Source: JADFMN01 sp964529975
GTDB lineage: Bacteria > Armatimonadota > Fimbriimonadia > Fimbriimonadales > Fimbriimonadaceae
Direction: 5' to 3'
Assembly (NCBI GenBank): GCA_964529975.1
Contig: CAZGXW010000017.1
Location: 1 to 43,423 of the forward strand
Length of the DNA stretch: 43,423 nt
The notes below the pieces were generated by a model. The model ran no database searches and was not told the DNA's origin. It saw only the letters and a program-made list of their open reading frames with translations. The translations under genes and the position numbers were made by a program. Shown one piece after another: positions 23,800 through 31,866 of the stretch; positions within the stretch are counted from its first letter, which is position 1; each line of letters starts with the position of its first letter.

Positions 23800-26054
23800 C
23801 CGCCTTGGGCCATGACAGACGAGAGTTGCGAACTTTGCGCCTGCAATGCGGCGACTGCTCGCTCCATGGCGAGGAACTTCTGCTGGAGGTACCCGCGACG
23901 CAGCTCGAGTCGTTCTTGGAAACTCTCCATTCTCTGCGTGATGTCATCGATCTGCGACTGCAAGGTCTTGTCCTGCGTGACGAGCAGGCCGTTGACCGTG
24001 TCGGTGAATGTATTGAGGCCGTAGGACAGCTCCGCGGCGACGCCCCGCTGGAATGTGATCGATCCAATATCGCCCGTCGACGTGCCGGTGTACTGGATCT
24101 GCAATCCCTCGGCGTCTGTTCCCGTCCCTCCCGTGAGGAACTGGCCGAGTCCGGTTGCCGCCTCGCCATTGATCGTTCCTCCCACATCAAGCCCGTCGGT
24201 GACCGTTCCACCCGTCGTTCCGATGCCTGAGTTGTCTGCCGCAGCAGCGAGGTTCGACACGACGGTGAAGTTGCCTGCGGTTCCGTAGCGCTTGCTCTCT
24301 ATCTTGAGCATCCCACCCTCGACCGAAGCGACCACCAGGTCTTTCAACTTGGCATCGCTGTTGATCAACTGCACCAGGTCCGCTTGGGTGGCACCAATGG
24401 GGACGGTGAGGTCGTAGTCTGCATTGTTGAAGAGCGTACCGTCGAACGTCAGAGTCTCACCAGCGACGTTTCCTGTCGTCTGCGACACCGTTCCAAGAAT
24501 GTTTCCTTTCGTAGCGACCTGTGTGATGTTGACCAGGTAGCCGCTCGGACCCGAGTTCTTCGTCATGCTCGTGCTCGAGATGAACTTGAGGTCGTTCGTC
24601 GTGGAGTCTCCCACGGCCATCATCAGGCGCCGGACGCCCTCAGGGTCGCTTGCGAGCATCTGGTCCAGCCGCCCTGAGTCGAGCGACAGTTTGCCGTCTT
24701 GGTCGAAGTTGAAGCCGAGCTGGGCAAGGTTTTTGAGGTCGCCGGTTCCGATCGTCTTGAACATCAAGTTGCCAAGCGTCTGCTCGATCTGCGCCACGGC
24801 TGAATCGCCGAACAGCGGTCCACTGGCAAAGGTCTCGGTGTCAAAGGCGCTGGTCTGCTTGATAAAACCGACGATTTCGTTGTAGGCGCTGACGAGCCCT
24901 TCGAAACTGGTCTTCACCGCTGCCGTGTCTTTGCTGAAACTGAGCGTCGACGTCTCGGGCGTCGTCTCGTTCGCCTTTAGCAGCGTGAAAGTCGCTCCTG
25001 GTATGACTTCGGAGATCGTGTTCTTGCTGCTCGTGAACGCGAAACCGTCGAGCGTGTACTCGGCGTCCTGCGCTTCTACGAGTTCGTTCGAGTAGCCGCG
25101 CTGATACAGGCCGATCGCCTCGAGCAATCCGTTCGTATCCGTAATGCTGGGGAGCGATCCGCCGCTTCCCGTGATTTCCAAGCGCTGAGTCGTCTTTCCG
25201 TCGACTGTCACGCTGACGACCTCTGCCGTGGCATTGGCGTCCAGGTCCGCGTTGATCTTGTTCGCGATCTCTTGGAGCGAGTCCGTCGCGAAGTCGACGT
25301 TGATCGTCGCCGTGCCGATTTGGAACGAGCCGCTCGCGGCCGAACCCATCAAAGACGAGAGCGTGCTACTCGCGCTCGAGAATCCAAAGGAGCGCACCGT
25401 ATCGGCGTCGACTTGGTCGCGAAAGGACGCGGCGCCCGTGACCAGTCCGAGAGACGTGAGGGCAGTTCCGCTCAAGTTCGCGATCTGGAGCGCGTTTGAC
25501 TCGCCCGACAAGCCCGCAGTGATGGTGAGGTACGAGCCGTTCGAGCCCCCATTGATCACGCTGGCCGTCGCGCCTGCGCCGGCGGAGTTGATCTTCCCTG
25601 CGATGCTTGTAAGCGTGTCCGATGCATCGACGGTCACGGCCCGTCCGTTCACCACGAACGTCCCGCTGAATCCAAGTTGCGCTGTCGCGCTTGTTTGGGA
25701 GTTGCTCGATAACTTCTGTGTGGTCGCGAGTTTGGAGACCGCCAACTGGTAGGTTCCGGCGACTGCCGTGGAACTCGCTGTCGCTGTCGCGACGTCCGTG
25801 TTGGACGATGACGCCTGGATGGGATTGAACGAGGCAGCGGTGTTGAGGGCGCTCGCGGCCGAGTTGAATCCGACAAGGATCGACTTGAGTTGGGCGTAGA
25901 GGCTCTGCCTCTGACCGAGGATCGCCTGCTGTTGCTGCATCCGCTGCAGCGGGAGCGCCTCGATCTGCATCAACTGGCTCACGATGCTCTGCGAGTCGAT
26001 TCCGCTCGCCAGCCCCGTGAACGATATCCCTGAAAGGCTTCCGTTGATGCTCAT
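23796..26054 (-). CDS. fliD: flagellar filament capping protein FliD
   Basis: 752 residues from ATG at 26054; a GTG eight codons upstream is possible but has a badly spaced ribosome site. The N-terminus ISFTGLASGIDSQSIVSQLM followed by a helical QRMQQQQAILGQRQSLY segment is the standard FliD start, and the C-terminus (LSYGLNTFTDTVNGLL, then a long coiled coil) is the standard end. Between them lie beta-rich head domains (ITGSGGSLPSI; AEYTLDGFAFTSSKNTISEV). FliD caps the growing filament and folds flagellin. It is long for the family (450-700), with an extra segment near 520-650. It ends a minus-strand unit after cheW and an HDOD gene. fliS and flagellin genes are not beside it. Confidence 0.93.
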   Translation of the reverse strand: MSINGSLSGISFTGLASGIDSQSIVSQLMQIEALPLQRMQQQQAILGQRQSLYAQLKSILVGFNSAASALNTAASFNPIQASSSNTDVATATASSTAVAGTYQLAVSKLATTQKLSSNSQTSATAQLGFSGTFVVNGRAVTVDASDTLTSIAGKINSAGAGATASVINGGSNGSYLTITAGLSGESNALQIANLSGTALTSLGLVTGAASFRDQVDADTVRSFGFSSASSTLSSLMGSAASGSFQIGTATINVDFATDSLQEIANKINADLDANATAEVVSVTVDGKTTQRLEITGSGGSLPSITDTNGLLEAIGLYQRGYSNELVEAQDAEYTLDGFAFTSSKNTISEVIPGATFTLLKANETTPETSTLSFSKDTAAVKTSFEGLVSAYNEIVGFIKQTSAFDTETFASGPLFGDSAVAQIEQTLGNLMFKTIGTGDLKNLAQLGFNFDQDGKLSLDSGRLDQMLASDPEGVRRLMMAVGDSTTNDLKFISSTSMTKNSGPSGYLVNITQVATKGNILGTVSQTTGNVAGETLTFDGTLFNNADYDLTVPIGATQADLVQLINSDAKLKDLVVASVEGGMLKIESKRYGTAGNFTVVSNLAAAADNSGIGTTGGTVTDGLDVGGTINGEAATGLGQFLTGGTGTDAEGLQIQYTGTSTGDIGSITFQRGVAAELSYGLNTFTDTVNGLLVTQDKTLQSQIDDITQRMESFQERLELRRGYLQQKFLAMERAVAALQAQSSQLSSVMAQGG

Positions 26055-26118
26055 GCTTCTACTCTGGATTTTCGGCACTCCCGCTGCTCTTCAGACCGCA
26101 GGATTGCCGGATCAGGAC

Positions 26119-26991
26119 CTAAGCCAGCAGTCCCAGTAACTCCTTGGCGCGGTTCAGTTGCACCATGACTTCTGATTTGAGGGACTCCTGCTCCTCGGCG
26201 TCGAGGTCCAGCCAGTCCAGGTACTCCTGCGAGAGGCCCGGCGAGAACCCGCTGCTCTGGCCGTCCACGATCGTGCCCACGATCCTGTCGGCGACATAGA
26301 GGCATGTCGTGCTCGGGTGCTCGAAGGGCGATGTCGGGAACTCGTGCTGGGCGATGAGTTCGGTCAAGTCTTCTGGGAAGTTCCACTTGCCGGCCAGCAT
26401 GCCGCCCAGCCAGGCGTGGTTCGTGTGCAAGGCGCGCTGTTCGACGTCCACGAGCAGTTCCTGGTTGGCCAGGGAGGTCTTGAGGACTTCGAGATAGGGG
26501 GTCGTGAACTGGGTCAAGAGGAACAGCACGCCGATGTCGTGGAGAAGGCCCGCGACGAATAGGAGTTCCTGCTCTTTTGCCGGCAAGCGCTTTCGTCGTG
26601 CAATTAGCGACGAGCATGACGCTGTGCCGAAACTCCTTTCCCAGAACGCGCGCTGAAGCCCCTCCGTCCTGGCGCTGTCGTGGCTTAGCGCGTTCAAGAC
26701 ACCGATCGAGAGCACAAGGTTTCGAACCTGGTGTAGGCCGAGGATGGCGATGGCCTGGTTGATCGAGAAGATTTGACGGGGCATACCGAAGTACGCGCTG
26801 TTGACGACCTTGAGGAGTTTCGTGGAAATCGCAGCGTCTGCGCCGATCAACTCTTCAATCTCGCTGGTACTGACGGTCTCCTTCTCAGTCGCCTTGACGA
26901 CCTGGATGATGACGGTCGGAAGCGACGGCAGGTCGACCATCGCCTTTTCGACGTACGCCTGCATCAGTCTGCTGTGGTCTTCGAGTGCCAT
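26119..26991 (-). CDS. HDOD-domain signalling protein
   Basis: 290 residues from ATG at 26991. The HDOD domain spans most of the protein: LPSLPTVIIQVVKA, IGADAAISTKLLKVVNSAYF, INQAIAILGLHQVRNLVLSI and GLLHDIGVLFLL. HDOD proteins are HD-fold relatives that lack most metal-binding residues and act in signalling, often with chemotaxis or flagellar regulation. No other domain is seen. It stands between cheW (14 bp upstream) and fliD (64 bp downstream) on the same strand, so a role in controlling motility is a fair inference. Confidence 0.9.
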   Translation of the reverse strand: MALEDHSRLMQAYVEKAMVDLPSLPTVIIQVVKATEKETVSTSEIEELIGADAAISTKLLKVVNSAYFGMPRQIFSINQAIAILGLHQVRNLVLSIGVLNALSHDSARTEGLQRAFWERSFGTASCSSLIARRKRLPAKEQELLFVAGLLHDIGVLFLLTQFTTPYLEVLKTSLANQELLVDVEQRALHTNHAWLGGMLAGKWNFPEDLTELIAQHEFPTSPFEHPSTTCLYVADRIVGTIVDGQSSGFSPGLSQEYLDWLDLDAEEQESLKSEVMVQLNRAKELLGLLA

Positions 26992-27005
26992 GCCTGTTTG
27001 TTCTC

Positions 27006-27410
27006 TCAGATCAGGTTGTTGTGAGCCAAAACCGCGTCAAGGTCGACCAGCGCGAGCCCCTGGTTAGCGTTCGATCCTTCTTTCTCTTCTGTGACGACGC
27101 TCGTCACGGCGTCCACCACGAACGCCGCTGCACCACCCTCGCCTTCCGTCACGATGATCCGTGACTTCGGTGTGGTCTTTGCCCTGTGCGACTCCAGCAA
27201 CTGAGCGATGTCGTAGACCGGGATCGTCCGACCCTTGATGTTCACGATGCCGCAAAGGACTGTGCCTTCACGGGCGCAGGGGGTGATCTCCCTCATACGG
27301 ACGACCTTCTTGACGCGGGAGATGTCGATTCCGTAGGACGCCTCGCCAAGGCGAAACACGACCGTCTCACGGTCGTAGCCCTGCCCCGGACCCGCGTCTC
27401 TAGTTCCCAC
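27006..27410 (-). CDS. cheW: CheW-like chemotaxis coupling protein
   Basis: 134 residues from GTG at 27410; an ATG just upstream is in another frame. The CheW fold is shown by VVFRLGEASYGIDISRVKKV, then IVNIKGRTIPVYDI and the C-terminal FVVDAVTSVV. CheW links chemoreceptors to the kinase CheA. At 134 residues it is slightly short. It begins a minus-strand unit with the HDOD and fliD genes, and is divergent from the HAD gene, with 75 bp between starts that contain a TAGGTT-TTG-AACCTA inverted repeat. No receptor or CheA gene is in the window. Confidence 0.9.
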   Translation of the reverse strand: MGTRDAGPGQGYDRETVVFRLGEASYGIDISRVKKVVRMREITPCAREGTVLCGIVNIKGRTIPVYDIAQLLESHRAKTTPKSRIIVTEGEGGAAAFVVDAVTSVVTEEKEGSNANQGLALVDLDAVLAHNNLI

Positions 27411-27456
27411 ATACGGATTCTCGGCTCAAAGGCCCGGCAACTTTACGGTTCCGTGG

Positions 27457-27471
27457 TAGGTTTTGAACCTA
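27457..27471. promoter_or_regulatory. TAGGTT-TTG-AACCTA inverted repeat between cheW and HAD genes
   Basis: Perfect 6-bp arms around three bases in the 75-bp divergent space. A similar repeat with 2-bp centre lies at 28278-28291 ahead of the next operon. Candidate operator; weak on its own. Confidence 0.3.
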
Positions 27472-27485
27472 GCCGCCCAGTTCCT

Positions 27486-28298
27486 ATGCCACACATCAAA
27501 CTGATCGCTATCGACCTGGACGGCACCCTTCTCGACTCTGGTCGAAAACTGTCGCGCGGCGCAGCAGAGGCCATCCATGATGCTGTGGAAGAGGGGGTCG
27601 ATGTCTGTCTTGCCAGCGGACGGGCCCTAAATACGATGCTCCCCTATGCTCAAGAACTTGGGCTCGAGGGGCCATTTGTCTCGTGTAACGGGGCCTATGT
27701 GCTCGACAGGGACCGGAACGAGGTCTCCCACGACACGCTCCCAGGGCCCTCGAAGCGCACTGTCCTGGGCTACGCCCGCGCCCTTGGATTGCACACGAAC
27801 GTGTACGTGGGAGGCAAGGTGTACTTCTCGCACGAGGGACACTGGGCAGACCTCTATCGCCGGCGGACCGGGGTCGTCGAAGAGGCCGTACTTCCCTTCG
27901 AGGACCTCGAGGCCCTCGATCCGACAAAGATCCTGTTCGTGGACCATGCCGATGCGGTCAAAAGGCACTTCGCGGAGACCTCAAAACTACTAGGTTCTCA
28001 CGAAACGGCCATCACGCTCAGCGAACCTGAGTACATCGAGTTCCTGCCACCCGGCGTGAACAAGGGAGTCGGCGTACAAAGGCTGGCGATGGCCCTTTCC
28101 TTGCAACAGACTGAAGTCGCTGCCTTGGGCGACTACCTCAATGACCTTGAGATGGTGGCCTGGGCGGGGTTCTCGGGGGCCGTCGCGAACGCGGTCGAGG
28201 CCGTCCGTGAACATGCCGACCTGATCGTCGCGTCCAACGACGAGGGGGGCGCAGCCGAGTTCGTACGAGCCGCCGTCAGGTTCAAACCTGGGCTATAA
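27486..28298 (+). CDS. Cof-type HAD-IIB sugar-phosphate phosphatase
   Basis: 270 residues from ATG at 27486. HAD motif I is IDLDGTLLD with D10 and D12, motif II is CLASGRA, motif III lysine is in NKGVGVQRLA, and motif IV is GDYLNDLEM. The 80-180 region is the C2B cap typical of the Cof/YbiV group. These cytoplasmic enzymes remove phosphate from sugar phosphates, nucleotides or FMN with broad specificity; the substrate here cannot be told. It precedes the exported-protein operon by 31 bp, and its stop codon overlaps a TATAAT box that may start that operon. Confidence 0.92.
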   Translation: MPHIKLIAIDLDGTLLDSGRKLSRGAAEAIHDAVEEGVDVCLASGRALNTMLPYAQELGLEGPFVSCNGAYVLDRDRNEVSHDTLPGPSKRTVLGYARALGLHTNVYVGGKVYFSHEGHWADLYRRRTGVVEEAVLPFEDLEALDPTKILFVDHADAVKRHFAETSKLLGSHETAITLSEPEYIEFLPPGVNKGVGVQRLAMALSLQQTEVAALGDYLNDLEMVAWAGFSGAVANAVEAVREHADLIVASNDEGGAAEFVRAAVRFKPGL

Positions 28299-28300
28299 TG
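28278..28300 (+). promoter_or_regulatory. candidate promoter with overlapping palindrome
   Basis: TATAAT at 28295-28300 is a perfect -10 box 29 nt before the ATG at 28330. No good -35 lies 17 nt upstream; instead the palindrome CAGGTT-CA-AACCTG (28278-28291) fills the space. A promoter with no -35 and a palindrome at that place suggests control by an activator or repressor. Confidence 0.45.
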
Positions 28301-28329
28301 GAGGCTCATTCGAACCGGGAGATGAAAGT

Positions 28330-29313
28330 ATGAGAAACCTAGTCTTGGCGACCCTGGCCCTGATGTCCACATCGGCCTTTGCGGGCAACATCACGGTCAC
28401 TTCGCCCAGTAGCGGCGACTTCCTCGGTACCTCCAATACCGTTAACTTCCTTATCACGGGCGCCGTCGTCCAGGTCACGGTCAAAGTCGTCTGTACGCTC
28501 GATTCCAACCCGGCGATCAACGTCACCGTCGAGCGCAACTTCAACCCGAACTCTGAAGGAAACATCGACAACAACGTGCCGCTCAACTTCGGCCAGTCGA
28601 CCCCTGAGGGAGCCTATACGCTTACCGTAACGGTCACGGAGCCTGGAGCGACGTACAATTCGCCGCCGGCGATCCCGGTGAACGTCGACGTAAAGGTCCC
28701 TAAGTTCTTGGACTCTAACCCTCTGACCGGCGCCTTCGTCAGGGGCATCGTCCCCGTCGTCGTCGACCTGGACGAGCCGAACGTGAAGGAGTGGCGCGTC
28801 AAGATCAACAATGCCGACATTCCGAACAACAGCGGCAACACCAACCAGATCCTCGTGAACTGGGACTCGAACACGATCGTGACCGACGGACCTCAAACGA
28901 TCAACCTGAGCGTCGAAGACCTCGCCAAGAACACCGCGAACAAAAACATCAACGTCACGGTTGACAGGATCAACCCCAGTTCGTCGATCTTGGCGCCGAC
29001 GGCCGGCACCGTCATCAGGCCCGGCTCCACTTTTTCGGTCGTGGTCGAAGTCACAGACCAGTTCCAGGGCTCGATCCACTGGACTGGCATGAACGTTCGG
29101 ATCACGGACATGGACGACAACTTGATCCGTCTTGTCCCACGCAAGAACCTGACGACGAACGGAAACAAGATCACTTGGACAGGCCGTATCAGGTTTGGCG
29201 GTGGATTGCCGAACCAGTTCAAGATCGTTGTCGACGCGGTCGATCGGGCCGGAAACATCGCGGTGACCCAAACGGTCACGGTGACGACAAAGCAGAGCCG
29301 TCGGCCGAACTAG
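28330..29313 (+). CDS. exported protein of Ig-like beta domains
   Basis: 327 residues from ATG at 28330, with GGGAGATG upstream as ribosome site. The signal peptide is RNLVLATLALMSTSAFA. The mature protein is three beta-sandwich units of about 90-100 residues, each starting with a strand such as ITVTSPSSGDFLGTS, VVVDLDEPNVKEWRVKIN or SSILAPTAGTVIRPGSTF, of the kind found in bacterial surface adhesion and cadherin/Ig-like domains. The end is basic (KQSRRPN). It lies first in a unit with an outer-membrane barrel and a caspase-like protein, so a surface or periplasmic role is likely. Confidence 0.7.
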   Translation: MRNLVLATLALMSTSAFAGNITVTSPSSGDFLGTSNTVNFLITGAVVQVTVKVVCTLDSNPAINVTVERNFNPNSEGNIDNNVPLNFGQSTPEGAYTLTVTVTEPGATYNSPPAIPVNVDVKVPKFLDSNPLTGAFVRGIVPVVVDLDEPNVKEWRVKINNADIPNNSGNTNQILVNWDSNTIVTDGPQTINLSVEDLAKNTANKNINVTVDRINPSSSILAPTAGTVIRPGSTFSVVVEVTDQFQGSIHWTGMNVRITDMDDNLIRLVPRKNLTTNGNKITWTGRIRFGGGLPNQFKIVVDAVDRAGNIAVTQTVTVTTKQSRRPN

Positions 29314-29347
29314 CCCGACTTTTCAAGCAGGAACAGGAAGCAAAGAA

Positions 29348-30475
29348 GTGAACACCAAGAAGACCCTCATCGCCGCGATCACTCTCGCGGCGCTCTCGTC
29401 AGGCGCGTCGGCGCAGATTCCGGACCTTCTCACGGCGCTGGACGCCGGGGGCAGGGCTATGGGACTTGGCGGAGCGACCTACGTGACCGACGCGAGCACG
29501 TTTTCTGCGAACGCTAACCCGGCGGGTCTGGGCTATCTGACGCAGCCACTCTATGGAGTGGCCTATCGAAACCTCCCACAGTCACGGACAGTCGTTTCAG
29601 GCGACTTTGCCGACCCTGACTTCCAGAACGGCGACCGCCAAGGCTCCTTCGGCCTAACGCACGTCGGCTACGCCTTTCCCATGGGGCGCGGGACGCTCGG
29701 GTTCAGTTATACGCGCTCCGGGTTCATCCGTGACGAACGGTCGGGCAACGGGCTGAGCGACGGCGCCCTGACGATCAACAACTACGAAGAGACTTTTCGT
29801 GCGCAGACAGACCTGTTCACCGTCTCCTATGGAGCGAGCGCCGGAGGCGGCACCACGAACTACGGCCTCGGAGTCGTGGTCGCCAACCAGTACGTGTTGA
29901 ACCGCCAGAACTACGACCAGTTCAACGGCAACGTCTTTGTGGGCTCAGTCTCGGCCGACAACTCCGGTACAGGGCTTGGCTTCGGGATCGTGGCGGGAAT
30001 GATGGTCTCGACAGGGCCGACTTCGAGTTTCGGTGTGAGTGCCCAGTCACCGATCGACCTCGGCAGCAACGCTGAGACTCAGGCGTATTACGACAAAATC
30101 CCCGGACGCATTTCGGCGGGGTTCGCCAATCGCAACGATGGCGCGAACGGCCAGTACATCCTCGTCGCGCTCCAGGCAAGCCACTACTTTGGTGGCGAGA
30201 GCGACACCGTTTTCGCCCGAGACAACTACACCGTGTTCAATGGCGGGCTCGAGTACATGCTCCGCCGCTGGAACGCCAGGATCCCCTTGCGGTTCGGGTA
30301 CGCCTATGTGCCAAAAGGCGGCGACGGGTTCAAGTCTCGAGACTCGTTCACCTTTGGTGTCGGATACCGCCCGAACAACTCGGACTTCCAACTCGACTTG
30401 AGTTTCGCAAAGCCGACCGACGGTTCGGCCCTAGACATGGCCCTCTCCATGACCTACCTTCTTGGTAAGAAATGA
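29348..30475 (+). CDS. PorV/FadL-like outer-membrane barrel protein
   Basis: 375 residues from GTG at 29348, with AGGAAG upstream. After a signal peptide (TLIAAITLAALSSGASA) comes DAGGRAMGLGGATYVTDAST-FSANANPAGLGYL split around residue 50, which is the conserved N-terminal plug of the PorV/OMPP1/FadL group (compare GxGxAxVAxxDDxxAxxxNPAGL). The rest alternates in strands typical of a beta-barrel, with a final strand ending MTYLLGKK. Family members carry hydrophobic molecules or act in surface-protein sorting. The stop is ATGA-coupled to the caspase-like gene, so the two proteins are made together. Confidence 0.8.
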   Translation: MNTKKTLIAAITLAALSSGASAQIPDLLTALDAGGRAMGLGGATYVTDASTFSANANPAGLGYLTQPLYGVAYRNLPQSRTVVSGDFADPDFQNGDRQGSFGLTHVGYAFPMGRGTLGFSYTRSGFIRDERSGNGLSDGALTINNYEETFRAQTDLFTVSYGASAGGGTTNYGLGVVVANQYVLNRQNYDQFNGNVFVGSVSADNSGTGLGFGIVAGMMVSTGPTSSFGVSAQSPIDLGSNAETQAYYDKIPGRISAGFANRNDGANGQYILVALQASHYFGGESDTVFARDNYTVFNGGLEYMLRRWNARIPLRFGYAYVPKGGDGFKSRDSFTFGVGYRPNNSDFQLDLSFAKPTDGSALDMALSMTYLLGKK

Positions 30476-31842
30476 AAACACGCGCACTTCTCTCCTCCCT
30501 CCTCCTGCTCACCGCTGGCCTAGCATCGGCCCAGGGGTGGAGCGAAGCGTACGGAAAGGCGCTTGCCGCCATCAGCCAGTCCGATTGGAGCACTGCGAAG
30601 GCCGCCTTCACGGAGGCTATCGCGCTTCGGCCTGACGACCAAAGCAGCCCGACGAACCTCCCCGGGCCGGTCACGGATCCGCGTAAGTGGAGAGACGGCG
30701 CCCCTTATTCCCCGAACTTTGGCGCCGCTTACTGCGCATATCGACAGGCGCTCCAACTCGAAGGCGTCGACCGCGACAACGCTTTGGGTGAAGTGGCAAA
30801 GCAGTTGGAAGCGCTCCTGATGCGCAAACAAGCCAGCGCGGAGACCGTGTACCTCCTCAACCAGATCTACTCGCGCACGCGAGACATTCAAAAGCTTGAC
30901 TCACTCAAGACCATCGTCGACGCCGACTCCGACGCGTTCAAGTGGAAGGTCGACAGCGCGATCATGACTCCAGAGGAGCGGGCCGCCGTCGCCAGCCTCC
31001 TGCCGAAGCCCGCCAACCAAGGCGGACCGACGCAACAGGGCGGGCCCAAGACGACCGTCATTAAGGCCGAGAACCTCAACAGTGCGGGGAACCCGACTAC
31101 GACCGCTATCGGCTCGCCTCCGGCCCAAGGAGAGATCTCGACCATCGCGGGCCGCGTGCCGGCGATCGCCAGCAAGTACGCGCTCGTGATCGGCAACTCG
31201 GAGAGCATGATGGCCGACGCCAAACTTGAGTACGCCTCTTCGGACGCCGTGCTCGTTCGCGACACGCTCGTCCAGCACGCCGGTTACCTCGAAGAGAACA
31301 TCGACGTCGTCGTCAACGCGACGGCGGCGCAGATCCTGGCCAGTGCGAAAGCGATCGCAGAGCGCATGCCCCAGGACGGAGTCCTGTTCCTCTACTTCAG
31401 CGGTGCAGGGTTCAACATCGGCGGCAAGGACTACATCGCCGGCATCGATGCAGAGACGCCCTCCGACTCGATGCACATGGTTCCTGTCAGCGAGATCTAT
31501 AAGATGTTCATCGCAAAGGGCACGAGCGTCTTCGCTTTCACCCAGGCAGAGCGACCAATCAGTTCCGGCCTCTACTTTGGAAAGGAAACTCCACTCTATG
31601 GTCGAGTTTCACAAGCCCATGCGACGATCCCTGGAGACAAGGTCTACTCGCTCGTCACGTCAGGAAAAACAGTCGGCTCGTACACTCAAGCGCTCGTCGA
31701 CATCCTGACCGACTTTCGGTCTAATCAAGTCCCCATCACCGAGTTCGTGTGGCAGGTATTCTATCGAATGCGACGGGGCGGCGGACCGCAGACACCGACC
31801 CTGCCAGTACTGACCGTTATGTCCGCTGACGCTCGGTTCTAA
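30472..31842 (+). CDS. exported caspase-like protein, catalytic residues missing
   Basis: 456 residues from ATG at 30472, overlapping the barrel gene's stop by 4 bp. Signal peptide LLSSLLLLTAGLASA, a TPR-like pair of helices (GKALAAISQSDWSTAKAAFT), a proline/glutamine linker, then a C14-type caspase-like domain from about 235 (KYALVIGNSESM; DAVLVRDTLVQHAGY; GVLFLYFSGAGF). The catalytic histidine of the usual YFSGHG is alanine (A312), and the segment for the DxCxSG cysteine reads VFAFTQAERP. The only cysteine in the protein is in the N-terminal part. So it is very probably inactive as a peptidase and may bind or regulate a partner. Being exported and coupled to an outer-membrane barrel is unusual for a caspase fold. 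Confidence 0.8.
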   Translation: MKTRALLSSLLLLTAGLASAQGWSEAYGKALAAISQSDWSTAKAAFTEAIALRPDDQSSPTNLPGPVTDPRKWRDGAPYSPNFGAAYCAYRQALQLEGVDRDNALGEVAKQLEALLMRKQASAETVYLLNQIYSRTRDIQKLDSLKTIVDADSDAFKWKVDSAIMTPEERAAVASLLPKPANQGGPTQQGGPKTTVIKAENLNSAGNPTTTAIGSPPAQGEISTIAGRVPAIASKYALVIGNSESMMADAKLEYASSDAVLVRDTLVQHAGYLEENIDVVVNATAAQILASAKAIAERMPQDGVLFLYFSGAGFNIGGKDYIAGIDAETPSDSMHMVPVSEIYKMFIAKGTSVFAFTQAERPISSGLYFGKETPLYGRVSQAHATIPGDKVYSLVTSGKTVGSYTQALVDILTDFRSNQVPITEFVWQVFYRMRRGGGPQTPTLPVLTVMSADARF

Positions 31843-31866
31843 GGGCGCCGGACGCGACCGGAAAAA

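Noticed and set aside
28330..31842. A type IX secretion locus (PorV/PorU)
   Set aside because: The barrel is only generally PorV-like, the caspase-fold protein is C14-like rather than C25-like, and no T9SS core gene or C-terminal sorting domain is present.
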